From assembly GCA_023457435.1 (NCBI GenBank), contig JAEWLS010000038.1, positions 160,120-224,119 on the forward strand: 64,000 nt of DNA, written 5' to 3'. The notes under the pieces were generated by a model. The model saw nothing but the letters and a program-made list of their open reading frames with translations. It made no database searches and was not told the DNA's origin. Positions 25,353-37,434 of the stretch are shown piece by piece. A program made the translations under genes and the position numbers. Each line of letters opens with the position of its first letter. The stretch's first letter is position 1. The DNA comes from Pseudomonadota bacterium. GTDB lineage: Bacteria; Pseudomonadota; Alphaproteobacteria; Rhizobiales; Rhizobiaceae.

Positions 25353-25583
25353 TCAGGCGACGCGGCGCCAGACCGCATCGGCGGACGGCAGAGGAGAGGC
25401 CAACTGGCGGCCTTCGAGCAGGATCTCGTTCACCAGGTCGATGTCGACATAGTAGTAGTGCGCAAGCTGGACCGGTATGTCTTCGGCCGCGAAACCGCGC
25501 GAGGCGAGGAAATCCACCGCGACCGCAATCTCATCGCGGCCCGTGAGCCGACGTTTGGCGTTTTCGTCAAGCGCAGAGCGCAT
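25353..25583 (-). CDS. Conserved hypothetical small protein
   Basis: 76 residues from ATG 25583. It is mainly helical, with no signal peptide or membrane segment, and contains a distinctive HYYYVDIDLVNEILL stretch. This resembles short rhizobial hypothetical proteins of unknown function. It is convergent with the EAL gene (15-base gap). The longer frame upstream has atypical sequence and is probably non-coding. Confidence 0.5.
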   Translation of the reverse strand: MRSALDENAKRRLTGRDEIAVAVDFLASRGFAAEDIPVQLAHYYYVDIDLVNEILLEGRQLASPLPSADAVWRRVA

Positions 25584-25798
25584 GCCGTTCCCCGAAAGAC
25601 CCCCAACGCGCAAGAACAAGACGCCACGCGCCGCAAAGGCAGCGCGCGCCATTACTGGCAGGTGCAAGCTGATGACTGAGAGAATTGTCCGGCGCCCCGC
25701 CGGATAACTCCGAATCGCACACAAATGTTAGTCAAATGGATTTACCGCGCAAGACGCGCACGATTCGGCGACAAGCCGGCGTCAGCCTCGCGCAAGCT

Positions 25799-26362
25799 TC
25801 AGAACCCGAACGCGGCCTGCGCGGGTTCTGCAGGCGCCATGCGCGCGCCCTCGTGGTCGAGCAGCCTGAGCTTGGTGTTGGTGCCGCCGGGCGCGGAAAA
25901 TCCGCCGAGCTTGCCGCCGGTGGCGACGATGCGGTGGCATGGCACGACGAGAGGCACCGGGTTGCGGCCGAGCGCCTGCCCCGTCTCGCGCGCAAGGCCC
26001 GGATGCCCGGCGCGGGCCGCAAGCTCGCCGTAGGTGACGATCTCGCCGAGCGCCAGCTTGCGCGCCGCCTCCCAGATCGACCGGCTGAACGCGCTCGCTT
26101 TGCCGTAGTCGATGACGGTCGCGGAGAAGTCCGCCGGCTCGCCCCTTGCATAGCGCCGGACGGCGCCGACGAGCGCCTCAAGGGGATCGGGCAGACGGGT
26201 ATTGTCGCCGACGATGCCGGTGGGATCGACACCCCGGCCGACCAGGCGACGCCGCGCGGTGGCGGCGTCAGGCTCGGGCAGAACGACGCGCGTCAGCCCG
26301 ATCTCGCTCCACGACAGGGCGAAGTAGCCAAGAACGGTGTGGAAGACGACACTACGGGCCAT
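25799..26362 (-). CDS. ogt: Methylated-DNA--protein-cysteine methyltransferase
   Basis: 187 residues. It removes alkyl groups from O6 of guanine (and O4 of thymine) by irreversible transfer to its own Cys. The active site PCHRIV lies near residue 142, preceded by the ribosome-like wing IVTYGELAARAGHPGLAR (Asn/Arg binding helix) and followed by LGGFSAPGGTNTKLRLL. The size fits Ogt/AGT without an Ada regulatory domain. ATG 26362 is chosen; the upstream extension lacks family similarity. Confidence 0.92.
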   Translation of the reverse strand: MARSVVFHTVLGYFALSWSEIGLTRVVLPEPDAATARRRLVGRGVDPTGIVGDNTRLPDPLEALVGAVRRYARGEPADFSATVIDYGKASAFSRSIWEAARKLALGEIVTYGELAARAGHPGLARETGQALGRNPVPLVVPCHRIVATGGKLGGFSAPGGTNTKLRLLDHEGARMAPAEPAQAAFGF

Positions 26363-26472
26363 GGCACGACTCCTCCCGCACCGTAGCACAGGTTTGACGC
26401 GGAACAAAGCACGAACTTCGCCGGGCGCTTGCCGGTCATCGCCCGGCAGGCTATGAGCGCGGTGGGGCAGGG

Positions 26473-27342
26473 GTGCCGCGCAGTTTGAGAATCTCGCTTT
26501 CGACAGGGCCGCACTTGCCGATTTCCCCCCGACTCATCGCCACCGCCGCATTGCTCGCCCTCCCTGGCGGATGCAGCGCGACCACTTCCGACATCATGGG
26601 CGAGGCGCTGCAGCCGCAGGCGATCGCCGCCGCCGCAGCCGAGCCGGCCGACGCCGAGGCGGCACGCGACAGCCTCGCCTTCGAGACCTCGCCGCTGCCG
26701 GAAGCGCTGCCGCTGCTGCCGACGGCGCGTCCGGAAACAAGCCTCGCTTCCGCGGACACGGCGCTGCCGCCGATCGCGCCGGCAGGTTTTGCGGGCCCGA
26801 CGCCGACACAGCCCGCAGCGGCCAGGCTGCTTCCTGCCCCGACGGCGGCCCCAACGGCGGCGGCAACGCCGGTGGCCGCCCCAGTTGCCGCCCCGCTTGC
26901 CATGGCGGCCGCCGGGATCATCCACGCGCCGGCGGGCCGGCTCGGGCCGTCGAGCGTATCGGCGCGCAGCCCGGAGCTCGACCTCCTGATCGCCAAATAC
27001 GCGCGGCACTACGACGTGCCGGTCGAGCTGGTGCGCCGCGTCGTCAAGCGCGAGAGCACGTTCAACCCGAAGGCCCGCAACGGCCCGTACTGGGGGCTGA
27101 TGCAGATCCTGCCGGCGACGGCGCGCGGCATGGGCCACAAGGGGCCGGCATCCGATCTGCTCGACGCCGAGACCAACCTCAAATACGCGGTGCGCTACCT
27201 GCGCGGCGCCTACATCACCGCCGGCGGCAACCACGATCTCGCCGTGCGCTACTATGCCCGCGGCTATTATTACGACGCCAAGCGCAAGGGCCTGCTCGAC
27301 GAGACCGGGCTCGGCAACGACCGCCGGCGGCGGGCGCGCTAG
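26473..27342 (+). CDS. Lytic murein transglycosylase (SLT family), lipoprotein
   Basis: 289 residues from GTG 26473. The lipoprotein signal ends LLALPGGCSA (Cys about 34). A long Ala/Pro-rich linker (about 40-165) leads to a Slt-type lysozyme domain with catalytic Glu in VKRESTFNPKARNGPYWGLM and then QILPATARGMGHKG. It cleaves peptidoglycan glycan strands to anhydro-muropeptides. Sampled lines here reach about 73% GC. The next gene begins 7 bases after its stop, so the two are probably one operon. Confidence 0.88.
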   Translation: MPRSLRISLSTGPHLPISPRLIATAALLALPGGCSATTSDIMGEALQPQAIAAAAAEPADAEAARDSLAFETSPLPEALPLLPTARPETSLASADTALPPIAPAGFAGPTPTQPAAARLLPAPTAAPTAAATPVAAPVAAPLAMAAAGIIHAPAGRLGPSSVSARSPELDLLIAKYARHYDVPVELVRRVVKRESTFNPKARNGPYWGLMQILPATARGMGHKGPASDLLDAETNLKYAVRYLRGAYITAGGNHDLAVRYYARGYYYDAKRKGLLDETGLGNDRRRRAR

Positions 27343-27349
27343 GAGGCCC

Positions 27350-27760
27350 ATGCCGCGCTGGCTGAAGCTCGGCCTGATCATCGTCGGCGGGTTCGCCGCG
27401 GCGATCGGCCTGCTGATCGGGCTGGCACTCTACGCCACGTCGGGCGTCGTCGAGCCGGTCGACCGGCACCTTGCGGCGCTCAAGGCCGGCGACGCCGCCG
27501 GCGCCTACGCCGAGACCTCGCAGGCCTTCCGCCAGAACATCGCGGCGGAAGCGTTTGCGGCGCGGATCGCCGCCGACCCGATCCTGTCGTCGATCGGCGA
27601 ATGGAATTTCGGCAGCCGCTCCTTGCGCAACGACACCGGCCGCGTCTCGACCACGATCACCAGCACCAGCGGGGCGGTGCAGCCGGCGCTCTACCGCCTG
27701 GTCTGGGAGGCGGAAAGCTGGAAGATCCTCGCCGTCGAGTTCACCGGGCGGGACAAATAG
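27350..27760 (+). CDS. DUF4864-like membrane-anchored protein
   Basis: 136 residues. N-terminal membrane anchor (LGLIIVGGFAAAIGLLIGLALYA, 20 of which are strongly hydrophobic) followed by a periplasmic NTF2-like domain with AGAYAETSQAFR and WKILAVEF, matching DUF4864-type proteins. AGGAGG precedes ATG 27350. It sits in an operon with the lytic transglycosylase, so a cell-envelope role is plausible but unproven. Confidence 0.7.
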   Translation: MPRWLKLGLIIVGGFAAAIGLLIGLALYATSGVVEPVDRHLAALKAGDAAGAYAETSQAFRQNIAAEAFAARIAADPILSSIGEWNFGSRSLRNDTGRVSTTITSTSGAVQPALYRLVWEAESWKILAVEFTGRDK

Positions 27761-27823
27761 CGCCGGGAACCTCGTGAATCGGTTCACGTTGAGGTCAACG
27801 AAACCCAACGCGAGGAGAACGTC

Positions 27824-28006
27824 ATGAGCGGAAAACGCGAGCTGATCGAGCCGAACCCGGGCGACAAGCGCTACGTGCGGCGCGACGAGGACGGCCAGTT
27901 CAGCGAACAGGTCGACGTCGGCAAGTCGCTGGCGCAGGACCAGAAGCGCCAGGCCAAGAGCGACGCCAAGCCGGGCTACGGCGACAAGGGCGACCGCAAG
28001 CACTAG
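27824..28006 (+). CDS. Small hydrophilic conserved protein
   Basis: 60 residues, highly charged (Lys/Asp/Arg rich) with no hydrophobic segment and probably disordered. The CGAGGAGAACGTC ribosome binding site before ATG 27824 is strong. This resembles short 'hypothetical' proteins widespread in Mesorhizobium-like genomes. Function unknown. Confidence 0.65.
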   Translation: MSGKRELIEPNPGDKRYVRRDEDGQFSEQVDVGKSLAQDQKRQAKSDAKPGYGDKGDRKH

Positions 28007-28448
28007 AGCCTGTCCTATCGCTCGCGGCCGAGCCTTCGCTTCGCTCACTGGCCTCCGCGGGGGGCGCCGGACGGCCGGCGGGCGGCGGTCGCCGCCTCGG
28101 CTGCGGCCGGACGCAGTTCTTCGTCTCCACACCCGCCGAAGCGTCTGGCCATTGAGAAAGATCGCCCACCAAGAGTGGGAGGACGGGCGGCCGTTCGGTC
28201 GCTCGTAGAATAGTTTTTGTGCGGCCTTGCGGCCGCCCGTCCGGCGTTTTGCCCTGCGGCACGCCCCGGCGAGCCGGGCAGCGTGTGGTTCCGCAAGGCC
28301 CGGACGTCAGGGCTCAAGGCCCAGCCACGCTACCGATTGCGCAGCCCATCCGGCACCGACCTTCGCCCGACTACCCGGTGCGCACCCGTCTCCCGTGCGA
28401 AGGCGGGGGGATTGTCGGTGCGCTGAGCGTTGTGTGGACAAAAAGATT
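28007..28448. other. Non-coding, palindrome-rich GC-rich spacer
   Basis: I see no credible gene. The stretch holds many imperfect inverted repeats. GGCCGGACGC pairs with GCGTCTGGCC with one mismatch. GCCGGACGG-type strings near 28065-28085 have an imperfect reverse complement (GCCCGTCCGGC) near 28230-28250. It looks like degraded intergenic repeat DNA continuous with the palindrome that follows. Confidence 0.5.
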
Positions 28449-28732
28449 GCCCCTCACTTGCGATTTCTAAGGTTTAGCCTCCCGACGCCCTGCGGGCTGC
28501 TCGGCTAAAGCCTTGAAATCGCTTTCTCTCCCGCAAGGGGAGAGATAAGGCCCTGCACATTGTTCATCGCAAACCTTCCACATCGCGCCTTGCAATGAGA
28601 TCGCAAGGTCAGTGCTGAGATCGCGGAAGCGGTTATCTCTCCCCTTGCGGGAGAGAAAGGAATTTCAGCGCCTTAGACGAGCAGGCCGCAGGCCGTCCGC
28701 GAGGCTAAGTGCTAGAAATTCCAAGTGAGGGG
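28449..28732. repeat. Nested ~284-bp imperfect palindrome
   Basis: Outer arms GCCCCTCACTTG and CAAGTGAGGGGC, middle GATTTCTA / TAGAAATT, and inner TCTCTCCCGCAAGGGGAGA / its reverse complement (around 28525-28547 and 28632-28654) are in mirrored order, with a small CCTTGC / GCAAGG hairpin at the centre. Rhizobial genomes carry families of such dispersed palindromes. As one transcript it would fold into a long branched hairpin. No transposase is present. Confidence 0.75.
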
Positions 28733-28873
28733 CATCGTCGGATGTCGCCACGCGCGCTCCTTGCATTGCGATTGCTGCAGCAGGTGCGGCGCGCGCTTTC
28801 CGGGCGCGGAGAGGTTGACGCCCGTCAATCGGCGCCGGGGCGGGCAGACTATGCTCGCCCGATGGAGGCCGAC

Positions 28874-29053
28874 ATGGGCAAGATCAACCGGGAATGGCAC
28901 CAGGCGCACCCGATGCCGAAACACGCCACCGAGGACCAGCGCATCGCCTGGCATACCGAACACGCGAAGCATTGCGGGTGCCGGAAGATCGAGGGCGGCG
29001 TGGCGGAGATGTTCAGGCAGCGGGGGCTGGAGGTGCCGGGGGAGGAAAGGTGA
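28874..29053 (+). CDS. Conserved small Cys/His protein
   Basis: 59 residues. ATG 28874 is preceded by GGAGG at about five bases (ATG 28862 is the alternative). The core HTEHAKHCGCRKIEGG has a His/Cys cluster that could bind metal, and the N-terminal MGKINREWHQAHPMPKHAT resembles small conserved rhizobial proteins of unknown function. It lies between the palindrome and the REP-like element. Confidence 0.65.
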   Translation: MGKINREWHQAHPMPKHATEDQRIAWHTEHAKHCGCRKIEGGVAEMFRQRGLEVPGEER

Positions 29054-29103
29054 GGGCCTGTTCTCCGACCGGGGGACAATGGCGCCGGGTTCTCATTTTC
29101 ATC

Positions 29104-29147
29104 ATCCCGGACGAAGCTGCGCTGCACGCGCGGCGCGGAGCCGGGAT
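29104..29147. repeat. REP-like palindromic element
   Basis: ATCCCGG (29104-29110) and CCGGGAT (29141-29147) flank a GC-rich core with further self-complementarity. The terminal CCGGGATCCATG is a common end of dispersed palindromic repeats in rhizobial genomes. Confidence 0.55.
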
Positions 29148-29335
29148 CCATGCTGCTACTGGGGCGGGAATTCTGCCCCGGGGCACTGCGAGGCCAAGGC
29201 ACGCGTTTCGGGTCCCTGTTTGTCCGCGCTTGCAACCGGCCAAAGCGGTTTGCGCAATCTTCGCTGCGACTCTTCGCGATTTTCCTGCTCTGATATGCTA
29301 GTGATCAGCGCATTGCGGTTGCCTCGGGTTTTGCG

Positions 29336-31015
29336 ATGCTTACCAAACTTAAGGCTCGAAATTTCAAGCGGCTCGAAGAGATCGAGATCGATCTCGGAGA
29401 CGTAGTTGTCTTTGTGGGCCCAAACAACGGAGGCAAAACCTCGGCGTTGCAGGCACTGCTACTGTGGCATGCAGGTCTGATAACTTGGACAAGCGAGCGC
29501 AAGACGCGAACGGCCGAGAAGCGTCCCGGCGTAACTATTCCAAGGCTAGGGCTGTCCCAAGTGCCGGTAGGTGACGCAAAGCACCTCTGGCAACAACTGA
29601 GGGTGAGAAACGTTTCGCGTGATCCTGAGGGAAAACAACACACCGAGAATATTCTGATCGATGTTGTCGTTAGCGGAGAGCGCGAGGGCAAGGCGTGGGA
29701 CTGCGGCTTGGAATTTGACTATGCAAATCCAGAGTCGTTCTACTGCCGCCCAATGCGCGCCGGGGCGGGTAGGATGGAGGTTCCGGACCTCGCAACTCGC
29801 GAAAAGATAAACCTCTTGCCGCCGCTTTCTGGCGTATCAACCGAAGAGCCAGAACTACAACCGGGTCGCGTCAACGTGCTGCTGGGAGAAGGTAGATCCG
29901 GCGAAGTTCTTCGGAATCTCTGCCTTAGGTCATTCGAACGCGACAAAGCGGGTTGGGAGAGGGTTCGGAAAGCGATACGCGATGTGTTTCGCGCGGACAT
30001 GTCCGACCCAGTGCGAGATGCGGCCCGCGGTATCGTCAATCTTAGCTACCGTGAAGATGGTGTCGAGTATCCGATTACCAGTGCCGGGAGCGGGCTCAAG
30101 CAGGTTTTGCTCCTGCTAGCCTATCTAGAAGGAAATCCGAACTCAACGCTGCTACTTGACGAACCAGACGCGCATCTGGAAGTTCTCAGGCAGCGGCAAG
30201 TGTATTCTATGCTAAGCGAGATTGCTCGAAAATCAGGCAATCAACTAATAATTGCCAGTCACTCCGAAGTGGTGATGCAGGAGGCAATTGATCGCGATCT
30301 ACTAATTAGCTTCATTGGCAAACCGAAACGAATAGATGATCGCGGCTCTCAGGTTGGAAAGGCGCTCAAGGAGATCAGAGCTGAAGATTACTATCAGGCT
30401 GAGAGAAAAGGCTTCGTCCTGTATCTTGAGGGCTCGACGGATATAGCGATATTGCGCGGTTGGGCGAAATTATTGGGCCATCCGGCATTGGAGAAGCTAA
30501 ATGAGCCATTTGTTCACTATGTCGCTAATCAGCCCAAGAAGGTAGAGTCTCACTTTCACGGCGTGCGCGAAGCAAAGGCGGATCTCCGGGCGTTTGCGTT
30601 GTTTGACCGCTTGGCAGCGCCGCTGCCTGTCGGCTTTAACATCCAATGCCATACGTGGGCTCGACGCGAGATCGAGAGCTATTTGAATTTGCCGGAAACC
30701 CTTATGAGATTTGCGGCGGCGGTGCCGGGCGACGATTTGGTGTCTCGAGCGGAGAGCGAAGCGCGGCTTTCGGCAATGGAAATGTCAATAAAGTCTGTTC
30801 AGTCAGCCTTGGAGACCTTAGGCAAAGATGCTTGGAGTCACGATACAAAGATTTCTGATGATGTACTGCAGCCCATATTTGACAGATTCTATAAGACGCT
30901 GAAACTGAGCAACAGGATCAACAAGTCCGACTTTCATATTCTGGTCGATCATATGGAAGCTGGCGAAGTCGACGGCGAAGTCGTAGCTGTCTTGGACAAG
31001 ATCGCCGCCCTCTAG
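29336..31015 (+). CDS. OLD-like AAA-ATPase/TOPRIM nuclease, putative defence gene
   Basis: 559 residues. ABC-type ATPase part: Walker A GPNNGGKTS (28-36), signature-like SAGSGLKQ (about 250), Walker B LLLDEPDAHL (about 273-282), H-loop SHS (about 308). TOPRIM-like part: LYLEGSTDIAIL (Glu, about 365), one Asp in FALFDRLAA (about 422), then RREIESYL (about 445). The usual TOPRIM DxD is reduced to a single Asp. The architecture resembles OLD-family nucleases, many of which act in phage defence. Base composition is clearly lower in GC than its neighbours (47% and 60% in two sampled lines), and it ends one base before the carB stop, so recent acquisition is likely. No partner gene is present. Confidence 0.75.
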   Translation: MLTKLKARNFKRLEEIEIDLGDVVVFVGPNNGGKTSALQALLLWHAGLITWTSERKTRTAEKRPGVTIPRLGLSQVPVGDAKHLWQQLRVRNVSRDPEGKQHTENILIDVVVSGEREGKAWDCGLEFDYANPESFYCRPMRAGAGRMEVPDLATREKINLLPPLSGVSTEEPELQPGRVNVLLGEGRSGEVLRNLCLRSFERDKAGWERVRKAIRDVFRADMSDPVRDAARGIVNLSYREDGVEYPITSAGSGLKQVLLLLAYLEGNPNSTLLLDEPDAHLEVLRQRQVYSMLSEIARKSGNQLIIASHSEVVMQEAIDRDLLISFIGKPKRIDDRGSQVGKALKEIRAEDYYQAERKGFVLYLEGSTDIAILRGWAKLLGHPALEKLNEPFVHYVANQPKKVESHFHGVREAKADLRAFALFDRLAAPLPVGFNIQCHTWARREIESYLNLPETLMRFAAAVPGDDLVSRAESEARLSAMEMSIKSVQSALETLGKDAWSHDTKISDDVLQPIFDRFYKTLKLSNRINKSDFHILVDHMEAGEVDGEVVAVLDKIAAL

Positions 31016-31016
31016 A

Positions 31017-34496
<3,480 letters not shown>

Positions 34497-34757
34497 CGGG
34501 GCTCCGGTTCGTACGTGCGTGCTTGCGCGTAGCACCGGCGCGGGGAGTCCCGTCCGGCGGCGCAAGCGTGGATAATTCAGGCTAGGCCGGGCTTATAGGG
34601 GAGGGCGGCGGGCTAGGGAACCCCGGAAATAGGCAGGGCGTAAAGGTCTCCCCAGACATGCCGGGCAGTGGGCCAAAGGTCCGACACGGCAAAAATATCG
34701 GAACTGTACGGGGCGTTCCTTCATTCACGACGCAAGGACTGTCGAGGGAGCACAACG

Positions 34758-35414
34758 ATGAAATTGTTTCTGGCGCTGGTTGGCGGATTCGCGATGACTC
34801 TGGTGGTTTTTGCCGCGGGTGCCGTCCTTGCCACCGTCTACTTCGTCGGTCCGGACACGGAACGCAACGAGACTGCCGCAATCTGGTCGAACGAGCCCGT
34901 TCGCGTGGCGTATGCAGGCGCGGACAACGATGCGCCGCGAGCGGCGAAAGACACGTCCGCGCAAGCGAGCGAGGAAGAGGGCGACGCAGGCATCGACCTC
35001 ATCACCACGGCGGCGGTCGCGGCCGAGAACCCGCAGGGCACCGCCGAGGCCGAGGCGACTGCGCGACAGTCCGCGGAACTGGGCGTCGTCGCCGACGCGC
35101 ACCGGCAGTGGTGCAGCGACCGCTACAGGTCCTTCCGCGCCGAGGACAACAGCTACCAGCCCTATGGCGGACCGCGCCAGGCGTGCGTCTCGCCCTACAC
35201 CAGCGAACTTCAGGCGCTGGAAGCTCCGCGCAGCAACGCAGCGCCGGTACAGCAGCTCCAGGCACGCATGCAGTTCGCCGACGAGGCGCGGGGCATGCCC
35301 ATGCAGATCGACCGCGACCACATCCAGTCATGCTTCGACCGGTATCGCTCGTACCGTCCGGAGGACAACAGCTATCAGCCCTACAATGGCGGCCCGCGCC
35401 GCCAGTGCATGTAG
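34758..35414 (+). CDS. BA14K-family protein with two repeats
   Basis: 218 residues from ATG 34758 (GAGGGAGCAC upstream). An N-terminal membrane or signal segment (FLALVGGFAMTLVVFAAGAV) precedes an acidic Ala-rich region and two BA14K-type motifs: CSDRYRSFRAEDNSYQPYGG (about 123-142) and CFDRYRSYRPEDNSYQPYNG (about 194-213). In Brucella, BA14K is an immunoreactive, lectin-like envelope protein. Family members are common in rhizobia, usually with one motif. Cys residues flank each repeat and could form disulfides in the periplasm. Confidence 0.82.
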   Translation: MKLFLALVGGFAMTLVVFAAGAVLATVYFVGPDTERNETAAIWSNEPVRVAYAGADNDAPRAAKDTSAQASEEEGDAGIDLITTAAVAAENPQGTAEAEATARQSAELGVVADAHRQWCSDRYRSFRAEDNSYQPYGGPRQACVSPYTSELQALEAPRSNAAPVQQLQARMQFADEARGMPMQIDRDHIQSCFDRYRSYRPEDNSYQPYNGGPRRQCM

Positions 35415-35421
35415 CCGAGTG

Positions 35422-36519
35422 TCAGGCGGCGGCGTTCGCAACGCCGTCGTCGTCACGTACAGGCGCAGGGCGCGAAGCGGTTCCCGCGGGATACACCGCC
35501 CAGCGCCGGGGCCGGAACGCGAGGCGGCTGCCGAGCGCCGCAGCCCGATCCGACGGCACCTCGATCTCGACGCGATGCCTGTCTCCGCCGATCTCGATCT
35601 CGACCCGGCGCGTGCCGGCTACACGGCGGCTGGCGACGACGACACCGGCCAGGCAGCCGCCGCAACCGTCGGTGAGCTCGACGTCGTGCGGCCGGAAGAA
35701 CAGGGTGCCGTCGCCGTCGGCGATGCCGCCGGCATCGAGCCCGACCGTGCGGTCGGCGAGCCAGAGCTGGCCGCTCTCCGCCCGAACCGGCAGGCTGCTG
35801 GAATCGCCGATGAAACCATAGACGAAAGGCGACACCGGACGGTCGTAGACCTCGTCGGCGCTGCCCACCTGCTCGATCCGGCCCTGGCTCATGACCACGA
35901 CACGGTCGGCAAGCTCCAGGGCCTCCTCCTGGTCATGGGTGACAAAGACGGTGGTGTGGCCGGTCGTGTCGTGGATCTCGCGCAGCCAGCGGCGCAACTC
36001 GCGCCGCACCTGCGCGTCCAGCGCGCCGAACGGCTCGTCGAGCAGCAGGACGCGCGGCTCGATCGCGAGCGCCCTGGCCAGCGCCACGCGCTGGCGCTGG
36101 CCGCCGGAGAGCTGCGCCGGATAGCGCTTTTCGAGGCCTGAGAGCTGCACCAGATCGAGCAGCTCGAGCGCCCTGCGGCGGATTTCCGCCGATGCCGGGC
36201 GCGTAGCGGCCGGGCGCACCTTCAGGCCGAAGCCGATATTCTCCGCGACGGTCATGTGGCGGAACAGCGCGTAGTGCTGGAACACGAAGCCGACGTTGCG
36301 CTCCTGGACCGACTTCAGGGAGGCATCGTCGTCGCCGAACATGATCTTCCCCGAGGTGGGGAAATCGAGGCCTGCGATAAGGCGCAGCAGCGTCGTCTTG
36401 CCGGAGCCGGAAGGTCCGAGAAGGGCGATGAGCTCGCCCGAACGGATGTCCAGCGACACGTCGTTCAGCGCGGCGAACCGGTCGAACTCCTTGCGGACGT
36501 TGCGGATGGAGAGTTCCAT
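35422..36519 (-). CDS. cysA: Sulfate/thiosulfate ABC transporter ATPase
   Basis: 365 residues. ATP-binding subunit: Walker A GPSGSGKTT (about 35-43), Q-loop in VFQHYALFRHM, signature LSGGQRQRVALARALA and Walker B VLLLDEPFGALD, then a C-terminal TOBE-like regulatory domain (about 240-350). It is the last gene of the sbp-cysT-cysW-cysA cluster and starts 9 bases after cysW ends, so it is almost certainly co-transcribed. It drives sulfate uptake across the inner membrane. Confidence 0.94.
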   Translation of the reverse strand: MELSIRNVRKEFDRFAALNDVSLDIRSGELIALLGPSGSGKTTLLRLIAGLDFPTSGKIMFGDDDASLKSVQERNVGFVFQHYALFRHMTVAENIGFGLKVRPAATRPASAEIRRRALELLDLVQLSGLEKRYPAQLSGGQRQRVALARALAIEPRVLLLDEPFGALDAQVRRELRRWLREIHDTTGHTTVFVTHDQEEALELADRVVVMSQGRIEQVGSADEVYDRPVSPFVYGFIGDSSSLPVRAESGQLWLADRTVGLDAGGIADGDGTLFFRPHDVELTDGCGGCLAGVVVASRRVAGTRRVEIEIGGDRHRVEIEVPSDRAAALGSRLAFRPRRWAVYPAGTASRPAPVRDDDGVANAAA

Positions 36520-36528
36520 TGGCGATCC

Positions 36529-37434
36529 TCAATGTCCTGCGCGGGTGGCCGCCAGTTGGTCGGCGTAGCGCCATTCCAGCCAGCTCTTGACGCCAAGCGT
36601 GACCAGCGCCAGCCCGGCCAGCACGGCAGCGAGGCTGAAGGCCGAGACCTGGGCCAGGGCGCGGAATTCCTGATAGTAAAGCTCGATCTGCAGCGGCATC
36701 GTCACCGTTTCGCCGCGCAGCTTTCCGGATATGACGGCGACGGCGCCGAACTCTCCCATGGCGCGGGCGTTGCACAGGAGCACGCCGTAGAGCAGCGCCC
36801 AGCGCACGTTTGGCAGCGTGACGTGCCAGAAGGTCTGCCAGCCGCTGGCGCCGAGCGACAGCGCCGCTTCCTCGTCTCCGGTGCCCTGATCCTGCATCAG
36901 CGGGATCAGCTCGCGCGCAACGAAGGGGAAGGTGACGAAGATGGTCGCCAGCACCACACCGGGGACAGCGAAGATGATGCGCACGCCGTAATCTTCGAGC
37001 AGCCAGGCGCCGATCGGCGTGAACGGGCCGAGCAACAGAACGTAGAGCAGGCCGGCGACGACCGGCGAGATCGAAAACGGCAGGTCGATCAGCGTGATCA
37101 GGAAGGCGCGGCCGGGGAAGCGATACTTCGCGATGGCCCACGCAGCGGCTATGCCGAACACGAGATTGCACGGCACAGCGATGGCCGCGACGAAGAGCGT
37201 AAGCAGGATCGCGGACACCGCGTCCGCGTCGCCGAGGGTTGCCAGTGCCGGGCCGATGCCCATCGCCAGCGCGTTGACGAAGATCGACACCAGCGGAACT
37301 ACCAGGAAAACGCCGAGAACGACGAGGGTCAGCGCGATCAGCGCGTAGCGCACCGGAGCAGACTCGGTGACCGGCGACCGCACGCGGCGCGAGGGAGACG
37401 CGGCGGTTCCAGAGTGCAGAGACAATTCAGCCAT
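36529..37434 (-). CDS. cysW: Sulfate ABC transporter permease CysW
   Basis: 301 residues, six membrane segments and the permease EAA loop (DEEAALSLGASGWQTFWHV) that docks to CysA. The FPFVARELIPLMQ stretch just before it is typical of CysW. It pairs with CysT to form the membrane channel. Its start overlaps the end of cysT by 8 bases, a sign of translational coupling. Confidence 0.94.
   Translation of the reverse strand: MAELSLHSGTAASPSRRVRSPVTESAPVRYALIALTLVVLGVFLVVPLVSIFVNALAMGIGPALATLGDADAVSAILLTLFVAAIAVPCNLVFGIAAAWAIAKYRFPGRAFLITLIDLPFSISPVVAGLLYVLLLGPFTPIGAWLLEDYGVRIIFAVPGVVLATIFVTFPFVARELIPLMQDQGTGDEEAALSLGASGWQTFWHVTLPNVRWALLYGVLLCNARAMGEFGAVAVISGKLRGETVTMPLQIELYYQEFRALAQVSAFSLAAVLAGLALVTLGVKSWLEWRYADQLAATRAGH

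Noticed and set aside
29336..31015. PARIS, Gabija or retron defence system
   Set aside because: These need a second gene (AriB, GajB, or RT/ncRNA); none lies beside it. The single gene is left as OLD-like.
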